DNA from: Croceicoccus mobilis
GTDB taxonomy: Bacteria; Pseudomonadota; Alphaproteobacteria; Sphingomonadales; Sphingomonadaceae
NCBI RefSeq assembly: GCF_001661965.1
Contig: NZ_LYWZ01000002.1
Coordinates: 186,001 to 250,000, forward strand
Reading direction: 5' to 3'
DNA: 64,000 bases
The notes under the pieces are model-generated. The model did no database searches. It was not told the origin of the DNA and saw only the letters and a program-made list of their open reading frames with translations. Positions 36,244-43,182 of the stretch are shown here, in pieces. Position numbers and translations under genes: made by a program. Every line of letters starts with the position of its first letter. Position 1 is the stretch's first letter.

Positions 36244-37089
36244 TCAGGCAAACACCACCGTCTTGGGTCCGTCCAACATGACGCGCCCCTCGATGTGCAT
36301 CTTCACCGCGTTTGCGAGAACGCGCCGTTCCACATCACGCCCCTTTCGCACCATATCCTGCGGGGTATCGGCGTGGGTAACCTGCGCCACGTCCTGCGCG
36401 ATAATCGGCCCTTCATCGAGATCGCTGGTCACATAATGCGCCGTTGCTCCGATCATCTTGACGCCGCGTTCATAGGCCTGATGGTAGGGTTTTGCCCCTT
36501 TGAATCCGGGCAGGAAGCTGTGATGAATATTGATGCAGCGGCCCGATAGAAATTCGGAAAGATCGTTCGACAGAATCTGCATATAACGGGCCAGGACGAC
36601 CAGATCGGCGCCTGTATCCATCACGATCTGCTTGATCTGTGCTTCCTGCTGCGGCTTGGTAACCTTGGTGATCGGGAGATGAGTAAATGTGACCGTGTCT
36701 GGCAGCTTGAACGAAAGCGCGTCCTGCGGATGGTTCGAGACAATACCGACGCATTCCAGATTGAGCTCGCCGATCTGCATCCGGTACAAAAGGTCGTGCA
36801 GGCAATGATCGAACTTCGACACGAGGATAAGTACTTTTGACGGACGCTGCGCCGGGCGAAGATTCCAGTCGAGCCCATATTGTTCGACGGTTTCGGCAAA
36901 GCTCGCGGCGAAATCCCCCTCTGCGCCGGGCAATGTAAAGACCACCCGCATGAAAAACAGCCGGGTGAGCGGATCGTCGAACTGGGCCGCTTCGACGACA
37001 TTGCCGCCGTGGGCGAGAAGCTTTGCCGCAACGGCAGACACGACCCCGCGCCGGCCCTCGCACTTAAGGGTTAAAACGAATTCTTGCAT
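36244..37089 (-). CDS. purU: Formyltetrahydrofolate deformylase
   Basis: A 281-residue enzyme that hydrolyses 10-formyl-THF to formate and THF. The N-terminal ACT domain (residues about 1-80, LTLKCEGRRGVVSAV) is followed by the formyltransferase-fold domain. This has ILVSKFDHCLHDLLYR, LARYMQILS, NIHHSFLPGFKGAKPYHQAY, and GATAHYVTSDLDEGPIIAQD with the catalytic Asn/His/Asp pattern. It lies between the O-demethylase gene (99-bp gap) and metF (next to it), which points to C1 disposal rather than purine balance. Confidence 0.93.
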   Translation of the reverse strand: MQEFVLTLKCEGRRGVVSAVAAKLLAHGGNVVEAAQFDDPLTRLFFMRVVFTLPGAEGDFAASFAETVEQYGLDWNLRPAQRPSKVLILVSKFDHCLHDLLYRMQIGELNLECVGIVSNHPQDALSFKLPDTVTFTHLPITKVTKPQQEAQIKQIVMDTGADLVVLARYMQILSNDLSEFLSGRCINIHHSFLPGFKGAKPYHQAYERGVKMIGATAHYVTSDLDEGPIIAQDVAQVTHADTPQDMVRKGRDVERRVLANAVKMHIEGRVMLDGPKTVVFA

Positions 37090-37188
37090 GATGTGCTCCT
37101 CCTTTCCGGCGCGGCCGCGACTGTGGTCGGCACCGGTGCAGGTCGCGCCGTTGGCAATTGCGCCGGACTTCGCGAAAAAAGGCGACGA

Positions 37189-38601
37189 TCAGGCGTTGAT
37201 CAGGCCCGCGTTCTTGTGCTGCTGAGCGGATCGGGCGTAGGGATTGGGCGCGACGGTCGCGCGGATCGTGGATTGCCGGTGCCGTTCGACCACAGGCTTT
37301 CGCGAACCGCCGTCTGGCTCGCCCCAAGTCACCAAAACTTCGGTCCCCGGTGCGGCGCACCGCGCATCGACGACCGCAACGGAAAGGAATTTCGCCTCGT
37401 TGACGGTATAGCCCACGAAGTTCGAGAAGCCGACGCGCTCACCACTGGTGTCGCGGACCTCGTCATATTGCTGAAACGCGTAGGACGATTTCGGCATTTC
37501 GAAGTATTTGCAGGGAATGCCGGGTTCCAGCAACGAACCCTGCACCTTCAGGATATCTTCCGGGTTCCAGACCAGCGTCACCTTGCGCCGGTGATCGGTG
37601 CGTGTCGCCATGCGCTCCAGAGCCTCACGGCCGATGAAATCGTGATCGAACTTCAATAGCTTGTCGAGATTGAGGTCCCAGGGCGTGACATAGTAGTCCG
37701 CAATATCCGGCGTAACGAGGCTTCCTCCCAGCTGCGACTGGGCTTCCCAGCAATCGCCGGGCAGCCACTTGCGAAAATCGGCAAGTGCCGGATCGGTATA
37801 GACGGCGGGAATTGGATAGCCGAGCCAGCCCGATTCACCGAGCGCGCTGTATTGGGTCTTCACGCCGGAATGACGGATGCCGTACTTCTCGCCGATCGCC
37901 ATGAGGTGCGCTCGAACTTTCTCGCCCTCGGCGAATGGACCGGATATCTCCACACCAAGATGCCCGGCCATTCCGTGCCGCAAGATATATACATCGCATC
38001 CCGCGATGCGCGCCGTCGCCATGCGGAAGAAGGGTATGTCCGGCATCTCCCCCTCGATCGCCTCCGCGAACAAATCCCGCGCGAGTGGACCTTCGAGCTG
38101 AAAGTGGTACATCTTGCGCCCGCCCGAACCATGGCCCGTCGGAGGATCGCGCTCCAAAGTGACGTCGTACCTGCCTGTTTCCGCGTGAAACTGCAGCCAA
38201 TTCTGGACATACATGCCGCTCATAAGTTCGTACGTGCCGTCCGGAAGCAACTGCAACACGCATTCACCGATTACGAAACCGTCATGGTTGCAACACACGT
38301 ATTGTTTGGCACGCAGAGGGGCAAACTTGGCGAAACTGTTGATGCCCAGATGAGACAACAGCTTTTCGGCGTCCGGCCCCCCCAGGAACGTTTCCGGCAT
38401 ATGGTGCGACTGATCGAACAGCAGCACGGATTCGCGCCAGGCCCGCTGTTCATCACGCCAGTTGGTGATTTCGAGAGGGACTGGAACTGTGCCCGGCCGG
38501 CCTATCGAATGCGGTGACAACGTATCATTATGGAAATAGCCGACCAGATCGGGCGTGGCGTCCAGCAGATGTTGCAGCGATGGATAATTGTTGGCAGCCA
38601 T
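37189..38601 (-). CDS. Tetrahydrofolate-dependent O-demethylase (LigM/DesA-like, GcvT fold)
   Basis: A 470-residue aminomethyltransferase (GcvT)-fold protein. Its length matches LigM and DesA, which move the methyl group of vanillate, 3-O-methylgallate or syringate to THF. Sphingomonad dicamba methyltransferase (Dmt) belongs to the same group. Recognisable stretches are LLFDQSHHMPETFLGGPDA, HGMAGHLGVEISGP, YSALGESGWLGYPIPAVY, KFDHDFIGREALE and GFSNFVGYTVNEAKFLSVA. The start MAANNYPSLQH at 38601 follows AGAGAGGA. The genes behind it (purU, metF) recycle the methyl-THF. GcvT of glycine cleavage is excluded by length (about 365) and by the absence of gcvH and gcvP. Substrate not determinable. 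Confidence 0.85.
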   Translation of the reverse strand: MAANNYPSLQHLLDATPDLVGYFHNDTLSPHSIGRPGTVPVPLEITNWRDEQRAWRESVLLFDQSHHMPETFLGGPDAEKLLSHLGINSFAKFAPLRAKQYVCCNHDGFVIGECVLQLLPDGTYELMSGMYVQNWLQFHAETGRYDVTLERDPPTGHGSGGRKMYHFQLEGPLARDLFAEAIEGEMPDIPFFRMATARIAGCDVYILRHGMAGHLGVEISGPFAEGEKVRAHLMAIGEKYGIRHSGVKTQYSALGESGWLGYPIPAVYTDPALADFRKWLPGDCWEAQSQLGGSLVTPDIADYYVTPWDLNLDKLLKFDHDFIGREALERMATRTDHRRKVTLVWNPEDILKVQGSLLEPGIPCKYFEMPKSSYAFQQYDEVRDTSGERVGFSNFVGYTVNEAKFLSVAVVDARCAAPGTEVLVTWGEPDGGSRKPVVERHRQSTIRATVAPNPYARSAQQHKNAGLINA

Positions 38602-38712
38602 CGATAGTCCTCTCTCTTTCATCGTCCCCGGCACATATCGGCACGGCAGAAATCTCTTTGCCCGACCAAGTCATTTGAAGCGGGCGTTGAAAGAGGAGTT
38701 TCGCTTCGTGGA

Positions 38713-39306
38713 ATGAATTTGACTATTCGTGCAAACACGCTATTCGAGAGGAACACGCCGATGGGAAACTTGGCTCAATTCGCGTTCGAGAATGCGCCGG
38801 TCGGCCTCGTGATTACGAGTGCACGCGTGATCGAGATGTGCTCACCCAGCTTTGCGAGCATGTTCGGCTATAGGCCTCACGAACTCGCGGGCCAGTCGTT
38901 GGCCATATTGCATGCCTCGCCTGAAGAATTCGAAACGCTCGGTCGGCTCTGGCTCAACGGGATGCAGCGTTCACCGAACTATGCTGACGAACGCATTATG
39001 ACGCGGCGCGACGGCACTCAGTTTTGGTGCCAGGTACACGGTCGTTCGCTTACACCCCATGAACCTTTTGCGAAATGTGTAACTGCTGCAATCGATCTGT
39101 CCGGCCACAGACCCGTTGCATCGCTCACCCGAAGAGAACGCGAAATCGCAATGTTTGTGGTAGGAGGGCTCACCAACAAGGAGATTGCGCGCCGATTGCT
39201 GATCTCTCCTCGCACCGTCGAAGCCCACCGATCCCGGCTCATGAACAAACTCGGAGCAAGGAACTCGGCGGAAATGCTTGCAAAATTGTCAGGCCTTCCG
39301 GCGTAA
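38713..39306 (+). CDS. PAS-LuxR transcriptional regulator
   Basis: A 197-residue regulator. The N-terminal PAS domain (residues about 20-125) shows FENAPVGLVITSA, FASMFGYRPHELAGQSLAIL and RRDGTQFWCQVHGRS. The C-terminal LuxR/FixJ helix-turn-helix has LTRREREIAMFVVGGLTNKE followed by RRLLISPRTVEAHR. It starts 111 bp from the divergent ligM-like gene and is its likely regulator, sensing a small ligand or redox state. A second ATG at 38761 (MGNLAQF) could also be used. No operator motif of the TTGTACG type is seen in this gap. Confidence 0.85.
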   Translation: MNLTIRANTLFERNTPMGNLAQFAFENAPVGLVITSARVIEMCSPSFASMFGYRPHELAGQSLAILHASPEEFETLGRLWLNGMQRSPNYADERIMTRRDGTQFWCQVHGRSLTPHEPFAKCVTAAIDLSGHRPVASLTRREREIAMFVVGGLTNKEIARRLLISPRTVEAHRSRLMNKLGARNSAEMLAKLSGLPA

Positions 39307-39336
39307 AGGCATTTAATTCCTAGGCTCAGGACTTCT

Positions 39337-40709
39337 GTGGTTGCCGCCCGGGATGCAAGAAGTTTCTGAATCTGTGGGTTGGTGTTCGAGTGCGGTTTTC
39401 TGTAAGGCCTTTGATTGCGGCATATTCAGAAGCCGCTGGCCGGTATGGTGATCTGCGGATCAGATCCAAATCTCATTGACGAGCTATATCGCTCAGAGTC
39501 CTGAACTGGTTTTTCTGACCCAGATCTGTTCGATCATTTTGCCCATTCGGGTCGTCGCCTTCTCACACCTCCCTTATTCGGCGGCCGGCAGGTTGTTCAT
39601 GCCGCCACTGCCTGCGCCGGATCTCGGTAATCTTCATTCTTCGTCATCATAGCCCAGATGGTTCGTGCCGTCTTGTTGGCTAAAGCGATCGCCACGAGCA
39701 TCCTCGGCTTTCGCGCTACCATGCGCGCTAGCCACGAATCGTCGGGTATTGATTTACAGCCCATCCAGTTCAGACGCGACATCGCGGCGATGATCAGCAG
39801 TCTGCGGATGTCGGCCTGCCCTGCCTTTGAGGTGCGGCCAAGGCGCTCTTTACCTCCTGAGGAGAACTGGCGTGGAACAAGGCCAAGCCAGGCCGCAAAG
39901 TCGCGACCACAGCTAAAGCTTTCCATAGGTGGGGCAAAAGCTTCGACTGCCAACGCGGTCAATGGGCCAACCCCGGGAATGGTTTGCAAGCGCCGCGCTG
40001 TGTCAGCCTCAGCCGCGAGAACCTTGATCTTCGCGGTTCGGGCGTTGATGCGAAGCGTCTGCTCGGCGATCTGCTCCAGCAGGTCGCGGCATTCCTCACG
40101 CATTAAATCGGGCAGATCGTTATTCGGCGCATTCAGGATTTCGGCAATCCGCGTGATCTGGTGGATCCCCTGCGGAACAAGGTGGCCGTATTCATAAAGG
40201 CAGGCTCTGAGCGCGTTGACCAGTTCGGTGCGCTGGTGGACGAGCCTTTCTCTAGCACGAAACAAAATCGCCCGGCTCTGTTGCTCAGCGGACTTTGGAT
40301 CAACGAAGCGCATTTCGGGCCGCTGGGCCGCGACTACAATCGCCTCGGCGTCCGCCGCGTCGTTTTTCTGGCGCTTCACGAACGGTTTGACGTACCGCGG
40401 TGCAATCAGCTTCACCTCATGGCCAAGCTTGGTCATCTCGCGTGCCCAGTAATGCGCGCTGCCACAGACCTCCATCACGACCATTGCAGGAGGCTGTTCC
40501 GCCATGAACTTGGGAAAACTCCGCCGCGATAGCTTCCTGCGGAACTTCGGTTCTCCCGTCATCGACGCAGTGTGCAGCTGAAAAACAGCCTTTGCCAGAT
40601 CCACGCCAATCATTGTATCTTTCGTCATGGTTGCCGTCTTTTCCGCTCAGTGGCACTCAACACCACATTTTTGGCACATTGCGATGCCGTCAGGGAGGGC
40701 GGCAACCAC
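39337..40709 (-). mobile_element. IS110-family (IS1111-type) element
   Basis: A 13-bp perfect inverted repeat, GTGGTTGCCGCCC at 39337-39349 and GGGCGGCAACCAC at 40697-40709, flanks a single transposase gene. Subterminal repeats of this kind are known for the IS1111 group, so the true ends lie a few bases outside. The 260 bp between the left repeat and the transposase stop hold no other gene that I can see. It abuts the IS5 fragment on the right. Confidence 0.65.
39597..40628 (-). CDS. IS110-family transposase
   Basis: A 343-residue DEDD transposase. The RuvC-like N-terminal domain begins TMIGVDLAKAVFQLH and includes VVMEVCGSAHYWARE and KNDAADAEAI. The C-terminal Transposase_20 domain has TIPGVGPLTALAVEAF, AWLGLVPRQFSSGGKERLG and the Ser-containing active region. 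Length and order are normal, so it may be functional. Confidence 0.9.
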   Translation of the reverse strand: MTKDTMIGVDLAKAVFQLHTASMTGEPKFRRKLSRRSFPKFMAEQPPAMVVMEVCGSAHYWAREMTKLGHEVKLIAPRYVKPFVKRQKNDAADAEAIVVAAQRPEMRFVDPKSAEQQSRAILFRARERLVHQRTELVNALRACLYEYGHLVPQGIHQITRIAEILNAPNNDLPDLMREECRDLLEQIAEQTLRINARTAKIKVLAAEADTARRLQTIPGVGPLTALAVEAFAPPMESFSCGRDFAAWLGLVPRQFSSGGKERLGRTSKAGQADIRRLLIIAAMSRLNWMGCKSIPDDSWLARMVARKPRMLVAIALANKTARTIWAMMTKNEDYRDPAQAVAA

Positions 40710-40722
40710 CCCATCTCGTTGA

Positions 40723-41203
40723 TCACAGCCAGAAGAGCACTGTTGCGGCCAGAGTGAGTGCGGAGAAGAAGACGCTTGGGCAGCGGTCGTATCGCGTTGC
40801 CACACGGCGCCAATCCTTGAGGCGGCCGAACATGATCTCGATGCGGTTGCGGCGTTTGTATCGGCGCTTGTCGTATTTGACGGGCATCGAGCGGGATTTA
40901 CGGCCGGGAATGCAGGGCTTGATGCCCTTCTGCTCGAGCGCGTCGCGGAACCACTCGGCGTCATAGCCCCGGTCGGCCAGCATCCACTCTGCTTTTGGCA
41001 GGTCGTCGAGCAGAGCCGCCGCTCCGGTGTAGTCGCTGACCTGGCCAGCTGTGATGAAGAAGCTCAGAGGACGTCCGTTGGCATCGGTGATGGCGTGCAG
41101 CTTGGTGTTCATGCCGCCCCTGGTCCGTCCGATCAGGCGCCCGAGATCCCCTTTTTTGCCCAAAGGCTGGAAGCCGTGCGGTGGGCCTTGAGATAGGTCG
41201 CAT
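40723..41203 (-). pseudogene. IS5-family (IS427 group) transposase, N-terminus lost
   Basis: The C-terminal half of an IS5 transposase reads GRTRGGMNTKLHAITDANGR, MLADRGYDAEWFRDAL and NRIEIMFGRLKDWRRVATRY (the DDE Glu region). The preceding segment NATYLKAHRTASSLWAKKG lies in another frame and is joined through A AAA AAG at 41151-41157. The gene is cut at 41203/41204, where the IS3-I element begins with TGAGTAGCC. It is therefore truncated and inactive. Confidence 0.8.
41151..41157 (-). promoter_or_regulatory. Slippery heptamer in the IS5 fragment
   Basis: The minus strand reads GCA AAA AAG GGG ATC; A AAA AAG is the classic -1 slippery heptamer. The upstream frame (NATYLKAHRT...) and the downstream frame (DLGRLIGRTRGG...) are both authentic IS427-type sequence, so frameshifting was used before the element was truncated. 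Confidence 0.6.
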
Positions 41204-41262
41204 TGAGTAGCCCCTAGATTTCTGGACGCCTTCGATCCTAATTTTGAGGACAGGAGGCGACG

Positions 41263-41492
41263 ATGGGGAAGCCCAATTTCAGCGATGAGTTCAAGCGTGA
41301 TGCGGTGGCCCAGATCATCGAGCGGGGTTATCCGGTAGTGGAGGTTTCTGAGCGGCTCGGCGTCAGCCAGCACTCGCTCTATGTCTGGAAGCGGCAATTC
41401 GCCCAGCGGCCGGAAGACGACGCGAAGGATGGCGAGATCCGGCGATTGAAGCGCGAGCTGGCGTGGGTGACCGAGGAGCGCGACATTCTGAA
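41263..41492 (+). pseudogene. IS3-family orfA (transposase_8), disrupted
   Basis: This frame encodes the helix-turn-helix protein of IS3 elements: MGKPNFSDEFKRDAVAQIIE and RLGVSQHSLYVWKRQFAQ, then a leucine-zipper region ending TEERDIL. The normal ending (ILKKATAYFARDAK) is cut after ILN by the IS200 insertion. The missing tail AYFARDAK plus TGA is found beyond the insertion, ending at 42117. Confidence 0.8.
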
Positions 41493-41518
41493 TGACTGAC
41501 CGGCTGACGCCGGTAGGT

Positions 41519-41938
41519 TCATGGCGCGGGGCTGAAGCCGTCCTTGTGGGTATGGCGGTCGAGATAGCGCATAATGATGTCATCGGTGATGTTGCCGGAC
41601 GTGGTTGAGAAGTAGCCGCGCTGCCAGAACCTCTGGCCCCAGTAGCGTTTGCGGATATGCTCGAACTCTTGCTGTATCTTGCGTGATGATCGCCCCTTGG
41701 CCCGACGCACGAAGTCGCTGACCGAGACATGCGGCGGGATTTCGACGAACATATGGACGTGATCGCGAGACAGCGCGCCATTGATGATCGTCACGCCCAT
41801 TTCGGCGCAGACCTGCCGGATGATGTCTCGCACCCTGATCCGCACTTCGCCATGCAGCACCTTGAACCGATACTTCGGTGCCCAAACGAGATGGTAGCGA
41901 TGATGAAAGGTCGTGTGGCAACCGGTCGAATAGCCCAT
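41519..41938 (-). CDS. tnpA: IS200/IS605-family Y1 transposase TnpA
   Basis: A 139-residue HUH single-strand transposase. HUH-motif His residues are in RDHVHMFVEIPPHVS, and the nucleophilic Tyr is expected in the C-terminal MRYLDRHT region. The N-terminal YHLVWAPKYRFKVLHGEV is characteristic. The length is typical and the gene is intact. Its start codon lies at the base of a 28-bp perfect inverted repeat, so translation is probably held down by a hairpin, as known for IS200. Confidence 0.92.
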   Translation of the reverse strand: MGYSTGCHTTFHHRYHLVWAPKYRFKVLHGEVRIRVRDIIRQVCAEMGVTIINGALSRDHVHMFVEIPPHVSVSDFVRRAKGRSSRKIQQEFEHIRKRYWGQRFWQRGYFSTTSGNITDDIIMRYLDRHTHKDGFSPAP

Positions 41939-42009
41939 AGCAGGTATCCTCGGGAAAGTGAGACTTCACGCCCTCCCGGCGGTCTCACTTTCCCGAGGAT
42001 ACCTGCTAT
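41937..42009 (-). repeat. Perfect 28-bp inverted repeat over the tnpA start
   Basis: Arms 41937-41964 and 41982-42009 are exact reverse complements with a 17-base loop (41965-41981). The proximal arm includes two bases of the tnpA ATG (41936-41938). In the mRNA this would bury the start codon and any ribosome site; it could also serve as an end-recognition hairpin. Confidence 0.85.
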
Positions 42010-42110
42010 CGAGCGAGTCCATGGCTGAAGCCAATATCCGACTGAAGTCGGAGGGGTTGCTCCCCATGCGTGACGCTAAAAAAAGCCACCGCGTATTTCG
42101 CTCGAGATGC

Positions 42111-42522
42111 AAAGTGAGATACGCGTTCATCGCCGAGCATCGCGATCGTTTCCGTGTGCGGGCAATGTGCCGGTGCCTCGCGGTGCAGCCCAGTGGCTAT
42201 TACGCTTGGCAGAAGAGCCCATTGAGCCAGCGGGCTCGGGAAGATGCTCGGCAGACAGAATTGATCCGGCAGGCCTGGAACGACAGCGGTAAGGTCTATG
42301 GCTATCGCAAGCTGCACGATGATCTGCTCGATCAGGGCGAGACAGCCTGTCCGAACCGCATCGCGCGCCTGACCAGACTGGCGGGCATCAAGGCGCAAAT
42401 CGGCTACAAGAGTCGGCCGGGCAGCTATGGTGGCAAGCCGTCCCTGGCGGTCGACAACACGCTGGATCGCCAGTTCGACGTTGCTGCGCAAGTCCGGGTC
42501 TGGGTTACCGACATCACCTGCG
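42111..42522 (+). pseudogene. IS3-family orfB fragment (integrase core, N-terminal part)
   Basis: The frame reads KVRYAFIAEHRDRFRVRAMC, then the HTH_21 region YGYRKLHDDLLDQGETACPN, and reaches VRVWVTDIT, the first Asp of the DDE core. It then stops being IS3-like at 42522, where intron-like sequence begins. The rest of this orfB is absent, except for the short C-terminal end at 4563-4635. Confidence 0.75.
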
Positions 42523-42810
42523 GTGCGCCTCGTCCCGGATGATCCGGGAGGCGTATGTTGGAATGCAAAGGAGAAAGGAGGAATTGAACGAATGCCTTGC
42601 CCTCTGCTGTGAGGGGGCATGAGCCCAAGCGGCGGTGACCTGCTGTCAACTGGCAGGGTGACGTAGCCCGCAGGTAAAGGGGATTGAGGCGAAGCCGTTA
42701 CGCCGAGATGGTCCCCGAGGCTGTAGCGCTGGAAGGTTGAGGAACACGAACCGGTTAATCCGCATCCGAGGGCTGAAATGTCGCCTTCGCCTCCACGGCT
42801 TAACAGGCGG
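42523..42810 (+). other. Probable 5' fragment of a group II intron
   Basis: It starts GTGCGCC, matching the group II 5' consensus GTGYG. A GC-rich hairpin follows at once (CCCGG...CCGGG), then several further stem-loops without an open reading frame. It interrupts orfB of IS3-I at a precise point. There is no reverse-transcriptase gene or domain V, so only the 5' part (domain I) would be left, cut by IS3-II at 42811. The identification is from pattern memory, not alignment. Confidence 0.42.
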
Positions 42811-42822
42811 TGGCCTGCCCCA

Positions 42823-43182
42823 TCAGGGTGGTCCACCGGATAAGTTAGAGTTCCGGCGAACGTGGTCGTCCTGGTGGACTGACCGGAGCGCAGCGTAGGT
42901 CAGGCCGGCAGGACGAGGCAAGATCGTTTCTGGGGCTGGCGGCTGGTAGCCGAGCGAACTGTGCGGACGCAGCGTGTTGTAATGCTGTCGCCAGCGTTCG
43001 ATGAGGATGGTTGCCTCCCTCAGGGTATAGAAGATTTCCCCGTTCAACAGCTCGTCTCTGAGCTTGCCGTTGAGGGACTCGTTATAGCCGTTCTCCCATG
43101 GCGATCCGGGCTCGATGTAGAGTGTCTTCACGCCGATCCTGCCCAGCCAGTCGCGGACGGCATGGGCGGTAAACTCCGCGCC
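42823..43182 (-). pseudogene. IS3-II orfB, C-terminal part
   Basis: It carries [33 protein letters not shown] (the DDE Glu region) and [16 protein letters not shown]. It continues the N-terminal part at 44841-45363 after removal of the IS110 insertion; the broken sequence is DHIRSDN | GAEFTAH. The last 182 bp of the element are repeated at 4390-4571. Confidence 0.85.

Larger units (their letters stand above)
41493..42079 (-). mobile_element. IS200/IS605-family element
   Basis: It contains one Y1 transposase gene and terminal hairpins instead of inverted repeats. The right-end hairpin ACCGGC-TGAC-GCCGGT is at 41499-41514. The left-end hairpin TCCGACT-GA-AGTCGGA is at 42037-42052. It interrupts orfA of IS3-I without a clear target duplication, as expected for this family. 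Exact ends are estimated from where IS3 codons resume. Confidence 0.8.
41204..42522 (+). mobile_element. IS3-family element IS3-I, left part, interrupted by IS200
   Basis: It starts TGAGTAGCCCCTAGATTTCT, the mirror of the IS end at 4635. orfA (41263 onward) and part of orfB are present. An IS200/IS605 element (about 41493-42079) splits orfA near its end. orfB is broken off at 42522, where intron-like sequence begins. The missing right end of this IS type is found at 4563-4635. Confidence 0.7.

Noticed and set aside
37189-38601. Reading the LigM-like protein as the glycine-cleavage T protein
   Set aside because: It is about 100 residues longer than GcvT, no gcvH or gcvP is present, and metF and purU sit beside it.
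38602-38712. A TTGTACG-type operator before the ligM-like gene
   Set aside because: The 111-bp gap to the PAS-LuxR gene contains no match to the core GTACGWWC, so this unit was left out of the proposed regulon.
39307-39596. A gene in the 290 bp after the PAS-LuxR gene
   Set aside because: No conserved reading frame is visible. The region is mostly the non-coding end of the IS110 element.
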